Assembly: GCA_947627765.1 (NCBI GenBank)
Contig: CANQXA010000002.1
Location: 1 to 64,000 of the forward strand
Origin: an uncultured Clostridia bacterium
GTDB taxonomy: Bacteria; Bacillota; Clostridia; Christensenellales; Borkfalkiaceae
Direction of reading: 5' to 3'
DNA: 64,000 nucleotides
Part shown: positions 50,381 to 58,758 of the stretch, piece after piece
Layout: every line of letters begins with the position of its first letter
How positions within the stretch are numbered: position 1 is the stretch's first letter
Notes under the pieces: generated by a model
Told to the model about the DNA's origin: nothing
The model's database searches: none
What the model saw: the letters and a program-made list of their open reading frames with translations, nothing else
Program-made: the position numbers and the translations under genes

Positions 50381-53050
50381 TTATTTGCGATTCTTTTTCT
50401 TGCCCTTCAAGCTGTCGAGGTCCACTTCTTCCACCTTCTTATCGGAGGGCTTCACGACCCAAACGACGACGAGCAGGATGAGCAGTACGAGCGAGATGGA
50501 GAACATGACGACCGCGGTGACGTTGTTGGTCAGCCAATTAGAATGCCCGGGAATGGTATCCGTCTGGTTACGGATCCAAATGACCTTGTAGGCGGAGGTC
50601 GTCGTACCGATGAGCTCGACGTCGGTGACGTCCACTTTCACGAAGTAATAGCCGCGTTCCTGTGGCAGGAAAGTGAGGGAGTCGGGTTCCCAGTGGTAGG
50701 CGTTGTCGGTATCGTCCCATTTCTCGTCGTTTTCGCCGATCTCGTCGTTGAAAGGATCGATCTCTTCGAGATAGTCGAGGAGCCAGCCGCCTTCGAACGT
50801 GGAGAGGTCGCCCTTCGCGGCGTTGGCGCTGTCTACGAGATATTGGTAGACGTTTTCGGGAAGATTCTTCTCTTCCACGGCGGTCTCGTCGAAGCGGTAG
50901 AGCTTGTAGTCGGTCTTATACCCGTCGAGCGCGACGATATCGAAGCCCGCGATGGTATAAGAGGTGTTGCGGTAGCCCTGCGTCTGGGTGTCGGAATCCT
51001 CGATCACGGGGCCCGAATAGTCGATGAAGCAGGTGAATTCGGGGATCCCGTCGATGTCCCACACGTTGCTCGTGGTGACGGCGACCAGCTGTCCGTCGTC
51101 GTTGTAGTACTTCATGGCGTTGCCCGCGGCGTCCTGTGCGAAGATACGGAAGGTGTAATCCCCGCGGCGGTCCACTTCCACGCGAAGGTTGTTGTAGCGG
51201 AGAGAGGTAGAGGTGGAAGCCGAAGATCCGATCGCGCTGTCGGGCTTGCGGTAGCAGATGCTGAAACGGAGGTTGCGGTAATCGGCGAAGTTACTGCCGA
51301 TGAGGTCGCGCAAAGAGGGGAGGTAGAGATAGGCGCCCCTGCCCGCGCTCACCTTTTCCGCTTCCGCCGTGAGAAGTTCGGCGTACCGCTCTTCCGCCTG
51401 TTTTGCTTCGTCGGACGTATGGTTGGTCTTTTGGTCTTCATTTAAGGTGACGCCGAGATAGCTCGGGCCCTGCGCTTCGAGATCTACCTTGATGTAATCG
51501 AACTTGGAATTATCGACGAGGAAGAGATCGCTCTTCGTCTTGCCGCAGAGGACTTCCTCTTTGTCGTCGGTCGCGGGCGTGATGACTTCGGGGCAGGTCC
51601 AGTTTTCGTCGAATTCGGCGTATTCCGCGACCGTATAGTGCTTGTTACAGCCGGGGCAGACGTAATACCCGTCGAACCCTTCGTCTTCGGTGGTGGAGCC
51701 GACGGTCTCGACCGCGCTCTCATCGGCATACCATGTCAGATAGACATAGGTATTGACCGTCGTGAAGCGGCTCTTTGCGGCATGGCATTCGGAGCCGTCA
51801 TCCTTGGTGCCGGGGCAGACCCACGCCGTCTCGGTCTCCGTATCCGAGGAGGGAAGGGAGGCGAAAGGGACTTCCTCTTTGTCGTCGCTGTAAAGATAGC
51901 CGCAGTCGGGGCACTTGTGGAGATGGGATTCCCCGTCGTCGAGACGGAAACGGATGGAGACGTACGCGAGATCCTCGGGCGTCTCTTCGGTGGGCATGAA
52001 GTAGGTCGAGGTCGTGAGGCTCAGGTATTCGCCGCTGTATTCCTCGTTGGGTTTGACGTAGTGGTTGTCCTCCTTCTTCGCCATGTAATAGCTACGGGAG
52101 GTGCTCACCGTCTCGTCGATGACGTCGAGAGAGACGTAGGACGAATTGACGTCGAGATTGAAGCGCTGTCCGAGGCGGAAGGAGTAGATCTTTTCGTTGA
52201 AGACGAGGACGGGGGAGGCGTTATCGACCACTCTGCCGTCGCCGTTGAGGCGGAAGCTCTGGCAGTTGAGCGACTTCATGAGCACGGTCTGGCTGAGCTC
52301 GTCCTCCGCTTCTTCATCGAAGGAAGCGCGGAAGGTGATCGGGGTCTGCCCGTCGCTCGAGGAGGAGCGCCATTGGAGATAGTAGCCGCCGATATTGGTG
52401 AGCGTGCCCACTTTCGAGGACGCGCCGTCCTGTTCAAGATAGAGGGAGAAGTCGCCGCTCGCGCAGTCCGTATCGTCGATCGTGACGGTCACATCCTTGG
52501 CGGGATCGACGGTCACTTTGGTGAGACCTTCGGGCTCTTCCGCGTCCGCGTCGTAATAGGAATCGTGGAGCACAGCCTCGAGCTGTTCTCCCGATTTGCG
52601 GAAGACGACGGTGTTGGTGGACTTCCCGTCCTTCGTGATGTTTTCTTCGGTGCCTTCGAAGGCGATCTCGAACTCCTCGAACGCGATCTCGCCGAAGGAG
52701 AACGTCATCGAGAAGAACTGCGCTTTGCCGGGGTTGGCGAGCGTGCCCGCAGCTTCGTCGTCGGCGACGAACCACTTGAGGGCGAGACTGCGGCGGTAGT
52801 AGACTTCCGCGCTGTGGGGATGGCTGACCGCACCCGTCTCAAAGGTGAACTGCACATACGTTTCGTCCCCTTCGGACGCGCCGACGGAGGAACCCGCGCC
52901 GTCGCTATCGAAGATCTGCGCGGGGGTGACGGGGGCGGCGGAGGCTACGCTTGCGGCGTGGGGAAGCGCTCCGACCGCGAGGCTCAGCGAGAGCACAAAG
53001 AGGACGGCGATAGAAAGAATCGTGATCAAACGGACCCTGAACTTGCTCAT
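50381..53050 (-). CDS. Large secreted, membrane-anchored surface protein with rubredoxin-like knuckles
   Basis: 889 residues. Signal peptide at residues 1-38 (ILSIAVLFVLSLSLAVGALP, then ASVASAAP). The body is beta-rich, with [15 protein letters not shown] segments. Two inserts resemble rubredoxin: KCPDCGYLYSDDKEEVPF...AWVCPGTKDDGSEC near residues 375-430 and YVCPGCNKHYTVAEYAEFDENWTCPE...CGK near residues 470-510. The C terminus has one membrane helix (about 845-868, AVVMFSISLVLLILLVVVWV) and a basic tail, with no LPXTG. AGGAGCAAGAT precedes the start. Role unknown; adhesion or metal/redox surface function is possible. Confidence 0.75.
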   Translation of the reverse strand: MSKFRVRLITILSIAVLFVLSLSLAVGALPHAASVASAAPVTPAQIFDSDGAGSSVGASEGDETYVQFTFETGAVSHPHSAEVYYRRSLALKWFVADDEAAGTLANPGKAQFFSMTFSFGEIAFEEFEIAFEGTEENITKDGKSTNTVVFRKSGEQLEAVLHDSYYDADAEEPEGLTKVTVDPAKDVTVTIDDTDCASGDFSLYLEQDGASSKVGTLTNIGGYYLQWRSSSSDGQTPITFRASFDEEAEDELSQTVLMKSLNCQSFRLNGDGRVVDNASPVLVFNEKIYSFRLGQRFNLDVNSSYVSLDVIDETVSTSRSYYMAKKEDNHYVKPNEEYSGEYLSLTTSTYFMPTEETPEDLAYVSIRFRLDDGESHLHKCPDCGYLYSDDKEEVPFASLPSSDTETETAWVCPGTKDDGSECHAAKSRFTTVNTYVYLTWYADESAVETVGSTTEDEGFDGYYVCPGCNKHYTVAEYAEFDENWTCPEVITPATDDKEEVLCGKTKSDLFLVDNSKFDYIKVDLEAQGPSYLGVTLNEDQKTNHTSDEAKQAEERYAELLTAEAEKVSAGRGAYLYLPSLRDLIGSNFADYRNLRFSICYRKPDSAIGSSASTSTSLRYNNLRVEVDRRGDYTFRIFAQDAAGNAMKYYNDDGQLVAVTTSNVWDIDGIPEFTCFIDYSGPVIEDSDTQTQGYRNTSYTIAGFDIVALDGYKTDYKLYRFDETAVEEKNLPENVYQYLVDSANAAKGDLSTFEGGWLLDYLEEIDPFNDEIGENDEKWDDTDNAYHWEPDSLTFLPQERGYYFVKVDVTDVELIGTTTSAYKVIWIRNQTDTIPGHSNWLTNNVTAVVMFSISLVLLILLVVVWVVKPSDKKVEEVDLDSLKGKKKNRK

Positions 53051-53241
53051 ATCTTGCTCCTAAAAAGATTCACGCATTTTGCCGAAGCAAAACCGGTGAG
53101 AACGAATGGAAGGGAACTTTACCCCATTCCTGTTTATTTTACACAATAATTCCGCATTCGTCAAGCGCAAACGCCTTATTTTACAAGAAAATCTGAATTT
53201 CACGAGATTTTCAAACGCGGGCGCGCGCGGAAACGGGAAAT

Positions 53242-53955
53242 CTACTCGCATAAGATCCCGCCCTCGGGCAGAATGCGGATGCGGAACGCCTTCCACGGGA
53301 GTTCTTCGGGGGGTTCCGCCACAAAGCGCATCCGTTCCTTCTGTACGGGATGGGTAAACGAGAGGGAATACGCCCAAAGCGCGAGCTTTCCCTTTTGGTT
53401 CTGCGTCCGCTCGCCGCCGTAACGCTGGTCCCCGTACACGGGGTGCGCGATCCCCGCCGTTTGCACGCGGATCTGATGGCTCCTGCCCGTGTGGAGGGTG
53501 ATGTCCGCGAGGGAGAGCCCGCCCTTTTCGCCGAGGATACGGTAGTCGAGCACGGCGAGCTTGGAGCCGTCCGTACCCTGCGTGCTGAGGTAGACGGTAT
53601 TGTTCACGGGATTTTTCTTCAACCAATTCGTGAGACGTCCTTCCCGCTCGTGGGGGACGCCGTTGAGTACGGCGAGGTACTGCTTGGAGAAGTCGCCCGA
53701 CCGCATCTGTTCGGAGAGCCTTCCCGCCGCCTTGCTCGTCTTGGCGAAGACCATCACGCCCCCCGTGGGTCGGTCGAGGCGGTGGACGATCCCGACGAAG
53801 GCGTTCCCGGGCTTGGCGTAAGCCGTCTTCAAATAGTCCCCGAGAAGGCTGTATAGGCTCTCGTCGCCGCTCTCGTCGGGGCAGACGGGAACGTTCTGCG
53901 GCTTCAAGACGACGAGCAGGTGGTTGTCCTCATAGAGGATGACGGGTTCATTCAT
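53242..53955 (-). CDS. RluA-family pseudouridine synthase without S4 domain
   Basis: 237 residues. Catalytic signature GIVHRLDRPTGGVMVFAKT at about residues 55-73 with the Asp in HRLDR; ADITLHTGRSHQIRVQ near residue 157 and PVYGDQRYGG near residue 175 complete the fold. The N-terminal S4 domain is absent, as in TruC/RluC-like short forms. Substrate RNA unknown. Its start overlaps the methyltransferase stop by eight bases. Confidence 0.93.
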   Translation of the reverse strand: MNEPVILYEDNHLLVVLKPQNVPVCPDESGDESLYSLLGDYLKTAYAKPGNAFVGIVHRLDRPTGGVMVFAKTSKAAGRLSEQMRSGDFSKQYLAVLNGVPHEREGRLTNWLKKNPVNNTVYLSTQGTDGSKLAVLDYRILGEKGGLSLADITLHTGRSHQIRVQTAGIAHPVYGDQRYGGERTQNQKGKLALWAYSLSFTHPVQKERMRFVAEPPEELPWKAFRIRILPEGGILCE

Positions 53956-54808
53956 GGATAAAAATACCTCCTGCGCCGCAGGGCAGCGTGACGTCCTCTA
54001 AAGTCGGAAGCCCGACTTCGTACGACGATACCGTGCCGCGGCGCCCTTTCAAAACGAGCGTCAGAATGTTGGAGAGCACGGCGGGCTGGAGCCCCGTCGT
54101 GTAGCTGTTGATCAAAAAGAAGAGGGGATCGTCGGAGAGCAGTTTTGCGCACAGCTCGGCAAAGGGGAAGAGTTCGGTCTCGAGTTTCCACATCTCGCCG
54201 CCCGGGCCCCTGCCGTACGAGGGCGGATCCATCACGATGCCGTCGTAGCGGTTGCCGCGGCGGAGTTCGCGGAGGACAAATTTCTTGCAGTCGTCCACGA
54301 TGTAGCGGATCCCGCGGGCGATCCCCGAAAGGCGCGCGTTCTCCCCCGCCCGTTCCACCATGCCCTTGGCGGCGTCCACATGGGTGACTTCTGCGCCCGC
54401 CTTGGCGAGTGCGACCGTCGCCCCGCCGGTGTATGCGAAGAGGTTCAGGATCTTGACGGGACGGTGCGCGCGGCGTACGATCTCGGACATGGTATCCCAA
54501 TTCACCGCCTGCTCGGGGAAGAGCCCCGTATGTTTGAAGCCCATCGGCTTGACTTTGAAGACGAGATCGCGGTATCCGATCTCCCAGCTCTCGGGGAGGG
54601 GACGGAAGAACTCCCAGCTTCCGCCGCCGTTTGCACTGCGGTGATAGACGGCGTCCAGCCCGGGGTAGGAAAAGAGATCCTGCTGTGCCTTCCAGATCAC
54701 CTGCGGATCTGGACGCAGGAGCGTATATTCCCCCCAGCGTTCGAGTTTGTAGCCGTCTCCCGTGGCAAGGACGGTATAATCTTTCCAGCCTTCCGCCAAA
54801 CGAATCAT
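53948..54808 (-). CDS. Class I SAM-dependent RNA methyltransferase (RlmI-like)
   Basis: 286 residues from the ATG at 54808 (MIRLAEGWKDY); the track frame to 55573 is open only by chance. Motif I is LNLFAYTGGATVALAKAGAEVTHVD near residue 140, and motif IV is GIVMDPPSYGRGPGGEMWKLE near residue 210, with DPPSYG in the style of rRNA large-subunit methyltransferases. No PUA domain is visible, so the exact target is not assignable. Operon with the RluA gene below. Confidence 0.9.
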   Translation of the reverse strand: MIRLAEGWKDYTVLATGDGYKLERWGEYTLLRPDPQVIWKAQQDLFSYPGLDAVYHRSANGGGSWEFFRPLPESWEIGYRDLVFKVKPMGFKHTGLFPEQAVNWDTMSEIVRRAHRPVKILNLFAYTGGATVALAKAGAEVTHVDAAKGMVERAGENARLSGIARGIRYIVDDCKKFVLRELRRGNRYDGIVMDPPSYGRGPGGEMWKLETELFPFAELCAKLLSDDPLFFLINSYTTGLQPAVLSNILTLVLKGRRGTVSSYEVGLPTLEDVTLPCGAGGIFIHE

Positions 54809-54869
54809 AGAACTATTATAATAGAACGCGCGGCGTTTGTAAAGCAAAACGCCGCGCGAATGTGAATTT

Positions 54870-55225
54870 TCATGAATTTGATGACTCGTCCTGCTGTGCC
54901 GTCTCCCCTGCGGCGGGCTCCGTTTTCGTCCGTTTTTGCGGTTTGACGATCTTGCGGTAGTAGCCGAAGAGGAAGAGCGCCAAAAAGACGGCGTCGCACA
55001 CGATCCACGTGAGGGACCATGCGGCGAACAGCACGCCGAGCGAGCGGTGGGAGGCGAAGTAGGCGGAGAGGAGATGCCTTCCGAGGAGCGTAAACGTCCC
55101 CCCGTGCGCGACGCCGACGGCGGTGACCGAGAGGATACAGAGCAGGGCGATCCGTTTGATGCGTTTTTGCTTGCCCGCGCAAAAGTCAACCTTCCGATTG
55201 TCCCTTCCGCCGCATTATTTTTCAT
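54870..55225 (-). pseudogene. Small membrane protein gene with an apparent frameshift
   Basis: The minus-strand frame reads MKNNAAEGTIGRLTFARASK from the ATG at 55225, then a five-A run (55164-55168), after which the +1 frame gives RIKRIALLCILSVTAVGVAHGG and two membrane helices (SLGVLFAAWSLTWIVCDAVF) with a charged tail ending SSNS. One extra A would give a single 118-residue protein. It is either a true frameshift, a sequence error in a homopolymer, or a slippery-site signal. The overlapping track ORFs are not protein-like. Confidence 0.6.
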
Positions 55226-55282
55226 GGAATTTTCCCGCATAACCTTGCCCAAAGCGCGCAGAATGGGATTAGGAGGTAACAA

Positions 55283-55528
55283 ATGGTCATTGCCAATCTC
55301 ATTTCTTATATTCTTGTGCTCGTGGGGGCGCTGAATTGGGGGCTCTTCGGGATCTTCGATTTCAATCTCGTCTCGGCGATCTTCATGGGCCCGCGCGCCG
55401 TGGGCTCCATCATCGTGTACTCGCTCATCACGCTTGCGGCGGTGTGGCTCATCATCTCGCCCATCATCACGAACGGTGCGCTCAAACTCAGGGGCAACCG
55501 CGTCGTGCGCGAAGATCACGGAGCATAA
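55283..55528 (+). CDS. DUF378 family membrane protein
   Basis: 81 residues with two membrane helices (about residues 5-25 and 42-63). LVLVGALNWGLFGIFDFNLV is the DUF378 signature, a family of small membrane proteins of unknown function. TTAGGAGGTAACAA precedes the ATG. FeoA follows 56 bases later. Confidence 0.88.
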   Translation: MVIANLISYILVLVGALNWGLFGIFDFNLVSAIFMGPRAVGSIIVYSLITLAAVWLIISPIITNGALKLRGNRVVREDHGA

Positions 55529-55584
55529 CGTTCGTCTCCTGCGGAACGGGCATAATCGTCGCCCGCTCCGCATTTTTTATAGTG

Positions 55585-55809
55585 ATGACAATCTGCGACA
55601 TGAAACGGGGAGAGAGCGCCGTCGTGCTCAAAGTGGAGCTCTCGCGGGAGCTGAGGGAGCGGATGCTCTCCTTCCGCATCCATGCGGGGGCGAAGATCAC
55701 CATGCTCAAAGTCTCTCCCTTCAAAAAGACCTATCTTCTTCAAGCGGGAAGTTCCCGCGTTGCGCTCGCCCGCGACGCCGCCCTCGGAGTACGCGTATGG
55801 CGGACGTGA
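55585..55809 (+). CDS. feoA: Ferrous iron transport protein A
   Basis: 74 residues. SH3-like small protein that assists FeoB: LKVELSRELRERMLSFRIHAGAKITMLKVSPFK has the usual FeoA pattern. The start is somewhat uncertain because no ribosome site precedes the ATG at 55585; an in-frame ATG at 55600 is the alternative. It overlaps feoB by 13 bases. Confidence 0.85.
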   Translation: MTICDMKRGESAVVLKVELSRELRERMLSFRIHAGAKITMLKVSPFKKTYLLQAGSSRVALARDAALGVRVWRT

Positions 55810-57674
55810 TCCTCCTCGCCGGCAATCCCAATGCAGGGAAGAGCACGCTCTTCAACCGTCTGACCCACGGGCACGCCCGCGTCGGGAATTGGCACGGCGT
55901 CACCGTAGACGCCCTCGCGGGGAAGACGGAGATCGGCGGGCGGGAAACCGTGCTCGTCGATCTTCCGGGGATCTACGACGTCGGCGGGCAGAGCATGGAG
56001 GAAAAGTTCGCCTGCCGTTACATCCGGGAACGCCCTTCCGCCGCACTGCTCTTCGTCGCGGAGTATGCGACGCTTCCCCGCGCGCTCGGGCTCGTCTATG
56101 CCCTTGCAAAGGAGAGACGGTGCCTGCTCGTTCTCACCAAGCGGCGCAGGTTTTTCCGCGAGGGCGGAAGGATCGACCTTGCCGCCCTCTCCCTTGCGCT
56201 CGGCATTCCCGCAATCGACGCACAGGACAAAAATTTGAAGGAAATTCTCGCCGAGACAGTAAACGGGGCATCCATGTCCGCAAGAGAGTGCGACATTTCC
56301 GCTTTTTATACCCCGCCGCGGGCGGGACTTTCCCGTGCGGACGCGCTGATCCTCAACCCCTTTTTCGGCTTGCCCCTCTTCCTCTTTCTCATCGGGCTCG
56401 CCTTTTTCCTCACGTTTGCGCGGGGCGTCTTCGGCGACGTCATGAAGCGGGGGATCGAGCGTCTGTTTTCGGAAGTGCTTGCGGGATATGCGCGGCGGAT
56501 CCCGTCCCCCGTCGCGCGGAGCCTTGTCGCAGACGGGATCTTGAAAAGTCTCGGCTCCGTGCTCTCCTTTTTGCCGCAGATCATGTTGCTTCACCTTTTC
56601 CTCGTCCTGCTCGAAGAGAGCGGGCTCATCTCCCGCCTCGCCTATCTCTCGGACGGCTTTTTCTCCCGCCTCGGGCTCTCGGGAAGGGCGGTCTTTTCGT
56701 TGCTCATGGGATTCGGTTGTACGGCCGCGGCGATCATCTCGACGCGCGGCTTAGACGATAAGCGGATGCAACGGCGGGTGATCCGCCTGCTTCCCTACCT
56801 CTCATGCAGTGCAAAACTGCCCGTCTACCTCGTCCTTTCGGCATCCTTCTTTCCCGACCCCTTCGCGGCGGCGGCGCTTCTCTATCTCTTGGGTGCGGGG
56901 ATCGCCGTCCTTCTCGCCTTTCTGACGCGCGGAGAGCGCCGCCCGCTCGTGATGGAACTCGCCCCGCTTCAGATCCCGCAACCCTTTTTTGTCTTGAAAT
57001 CCTTGCTCTTTCAAGCCAAACAGTTTATAATAAAGGTAGCGACGGTCATCCTCGCCTTTCTGCTCTTTTCGTGGCTGCTCTCCTCGTTCGACCTCTCTTT
57101 CCGTCTCGCCGAGCCCGAAAACAGCATCCTCGCCCACGTCTGCGGGAAGTTGGGCTTCCTCTTTGCGCCCGCGGGCATGAACGATTGGCGGGTGACCTAC
57201 GCCGCACTTTCGGGCTTGGTGGCAAAGGAGAACGTCGCCGCGGCGCTCGCCATGTTCTACGGGGGATTTCCCTACGGCGCCGCAAGCGCGTTTGCCTTTT
57301 CCGTCTTCATCCTCACCTGTTCGCCCTGCGTCTCGGCGATCGCGGCGTCCGGGCGGGAGATCGGAAGGCTTGCCGCCCTCGGGGACGCCCTGCTCCAAAC
57401 CGCGTCCGCGCTCATCTTTTGTTATCTCACCTATGCGCTCTGCCGCGGGGGATGGGTGTACGTCCTGCCCGCGCTCGCCCCGGTAGCGGCGCTTGCGATT
57501 TTGGGGAAATCTCTTGAAAAAATTCACCGTCACAACCGAAACCGACCTCAAAGAGTTCACAGGCGCCGTCTGCGCGCAGGCGTCGCTCTGTCTTCGCGCC
57601 CTTCTGAAAAAGCGGGAGGTACGCGTCAACGGCGTCAAGACGGGGGAGAACGTCCGCTTGAAAGCGGGCGATGA
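55797..57674 (+). CDS. feoB: Ferrous iron transport protein B
   Basis: 625 residues. N-terminal G-protein with G1 GNPNAGKSTLFNRLT at residues 8-22, G2/switch region VGNWHGVTVDAL, G3 LVDLPGIYDV near residue 56 and G4 LTKR near residue 113. The membrane part holds the two Gate segments with Cys (MGFGCTAAAI near residue 305, TCSPCVSAIA near residue 510) and about ten helices. After LEKIH at about residue 577 the frame continues 48 residues through the start of the next gene with an Arg-rich, non-helical tail, which is probably not part of normal FeoB. It takes up Fe2+ under anaerobic conditions. Confidence 0.9.
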   Translation: MADVILLAGNPNAGKSTLFNRLTHGHARVGNWHGVTVDALAGKTEIGGRETVLVDLPGIYDVGGQSMEEKFACRYIRERPSAALLFVAEYATLPRALGLVYALAKERRCLLVLTKRRRFFREGGRIDLAALSLALGIPAIDAQDKNLKEILAETVNGASMSARECDISAFYTPPRAGLSRADALILNPFFGLPLFLFLIGLAFFLTFARGVFGDVMKRGIERLFSEVLAGYARRIPSPVARSLVADGILKSLGSVLSFLPQIMLLHLFLVLLEESGLISRLAYLSDGFFSRLGLSGRAVFSLLMGFGCTAAAIISTRGLDDKRMQRRVIRLLPYLSCSAKLPVYLVLSASFFPDPFAAAALLYLLGAGIAVLLAFLTRGERRPLVMELAPLQIPQPFFVLKSLLFQAKQFIIKVATVILAFLLFSWLLSSFDLSFRLAEPENSILAHVCGKLGFLFAPAGMNDWRVTYAALSGLVAKENVAAALAMFYGGFPYGAASAFAFSVFILTCSPCVSAIAASGREIGRLAALGDALLQTASALIFCYLTYALCRGGWVYVLPALAPVAALAILGKSLEKIHRHNRNRPQRVHRRRLRAGVALSSRPSEKAGGTRQRRQDGGERPLESGR

Positions 57675-58317
57675 AGTCTCTTACTACCTCACTCCCGCCG
57701 AGGAAGCGATCAAGGTCTACGGCGTCTTGTACGAGGATGACAACGTGCTCGTCATCGACAAGGAGAGCGGCGTCAATTCGGAGGCGATCTTCTTCTCGCT
57801 CGCCCCGCAGGGATACCGCCCCGTCCACCGTTTAGACCGCAACACCGAGGGCGTGATGATCCTCGCAAAAAACGAAGCGGCGGAAGAAGAGCTCCTGTCC
57901 TGTTTCCAAAAGCGGCGGGTCAAAAAGGAATATCTCGCCCTCGTCTTCGGACATGGTATGCCCAAACACGCTGTGGAACGCGCGTATCTCGAAAAGGACG
58001 CGCACGCGAAGCGCGTGACCGTACGCGCGCAGGGGAGGGGAGACGCCATCGAGACGGAGTTTCAAACGCTCGAAGAGAGAGGGGAGACAACGCTCCTTCT
58101 CGTCACCCTCCACACGGGGAAGACGCACCAGATCCGCGCCCACCTCGCCTTTTTGGGCTATCCCGTCGTGGGGGACGAAAAGTATGGCGACCATGCGGCG
58201 AACCGCAAATTCCACGCCGCAAGGCAGCGCCTTCTCTCCAAGCGGCTCGTCCTATGGTCCGAGGGAAGCCTCACCTATCTTTCGGGCAGGGAATTCGTCT
58301 CCCCGAAAAATTTGTAA
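57514..58317 (+). CDS. RluA-family pseudouridine synthase with S4 domain
   Basis: 267 residues if it starts at the TTG at 57514 (LKKFTVTTETDL); TTG at 57493 is also in frame, and no ATG exists near. N-terminal S4 domain (LRALLKKREVRVNGVKTGENVRLKAGDEV), then catalytic signature YRPVHRLDRNTEGVMILAKN near residue 110 and TLHTGKTHQIRAHLAFLGYPVVGDEKYG near residue 205. RluC/RluD-type. It overlaps the FeoB frame by about 160 bases. One full copy of the CGGACATGGTATGCCC dyad lies inside. Confidence 0.9.
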   Translation: MKKFTVTTETDLKEFTGAVCAQASLCLRALLKKREVRVNGVKTGENVRLKAGDEVSYYLTPAEEAIKVYGVLYEDDNVLVIDKESGVNSEAIFFSLAPQGYRPVHRLDRNTEGVMILAKNEAAEEELLSCFQKRRVKKEYLALVFGHGMPKHAVERAYLEKDAHAKRVTVRAQGRGDAIETEFQTLEERGETTLLLVTLHTGKTHQIRAHLAFLGYPVVGDEKYGDHAANRKFHAARQRLLSKRLVLWSEGSLTYLSGREFVSPKNL

Positions 58318-58336
58318 AAAAATTTACCGAAAACGC

Positions 58337-58384
58337 TTGACGGCGTTTTTTGTTTGTGTTATTATATGAACAAGTATTCATATA
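58337..58384 (+). promoter_or_regulatory. Promoter with ArsR/SmtB-type operator
   Basis: TTGACG (58337-58342), 17-bp spacer, TATTAT (58360-58365). A dyad TATATGAA-CAAGTA-TTCATATA (58363-58384) overlaps the -10 box and matches the ATATGAACA/TATTCATAT operators of CadC/CzrA-type repressors, so it should block transcription until metal binds. Confidence 0.9.
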
Positions 58385-58403
58385 TTGATATTGGAGGTCA
58401 AAG

Positions 58404-58751
58404 GTGCACTGCGGACACGAACGGGAACATGAGCTCGCGGCGAAGCGGGCGGCGGAGAATATGCCCTCGGGGGAACAGGTAGAGCGGGTCGCGGCGCTCT
58501 TCAAGGCGATCAGCGAACCTTCGCGGCTCAAGATCCTCTTCGCCCTGCGGCACGGGGAGATGTGCGTCTTCCACATCGTCGAGGCGGTGGGGGGAGCGCA
58601 GAGCGCCGTCAGCCACCAACTGCGCCTTTTGAAGGCGGCGGGCATGGTGAAGGCGCGCCGGGACGGGCAGAACATCGCCTATTCCCTTGCGGACGAGCAC
58701 GTTGTCGCCGTGTTGGAGCTCGCCTGCACCCATCTCGACTGTAAACTATGA
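58404..58751 (+). CDS. ArsR/SmtB-family metal-responsive repressor
   Basis: 115 residues from the GTG at 58404, with TTGGAGGTCAAAG correctly placed. Winged helix: LFKAISEPSRLKILFALRHGEMCVFHIV, then GAQSAVSHQLRLLKAAGMV (recognition helix) near residue 70. The Cys in EMCVFH corresponds to the alpha-3 ELCVCD site of CadC-type sensors but has only one Cys followed by His; the N terminus is rich in Cys/His (HCGHEREHE) and the C terminus ends CTHLDC. This suggests a Zn/Cd/Pb sensor. It controls itself and the following P-type ATPase, 7 bases downstream. Confidence 0.93.
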   Translation: MHCGHEREHELAAKRAAENMPSGEQVERVAALFKAISEPSRLKILFALRHGEMCVFHIVEAVGGAQSAVSHQLRLLKAAGMVKARRDGQNIAYSLADEHVVAVLELACTHLDCKL

Positions 58752-58758
58752 GGTCAGT

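Larger units (their letters stand above)
1488..57958. repeat. Dispersed CGGACATGGTA motif family
   Basis: Exact 11-mer CGGACATGGTA at 1488, 2611, 6272, 10937, 15098, 54484 and 57948 on the plus strand, and as TACCATGTCCG at 18089, 27900, 29414 and 39894. The 9-mer core CGGACATGG occurs seven more times (5259, 18711, 31666, 32754, 40972, 47054, 56273). The best copies extend to CGGACATGGTATGCCC, an imperfect dyad with GGRCAT/ATGYCC arms. Copies lie in several reading frames (GHGM, TMSE, DMVA) and between genes, so the constraint is on DNA. Confidence 0.85.
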
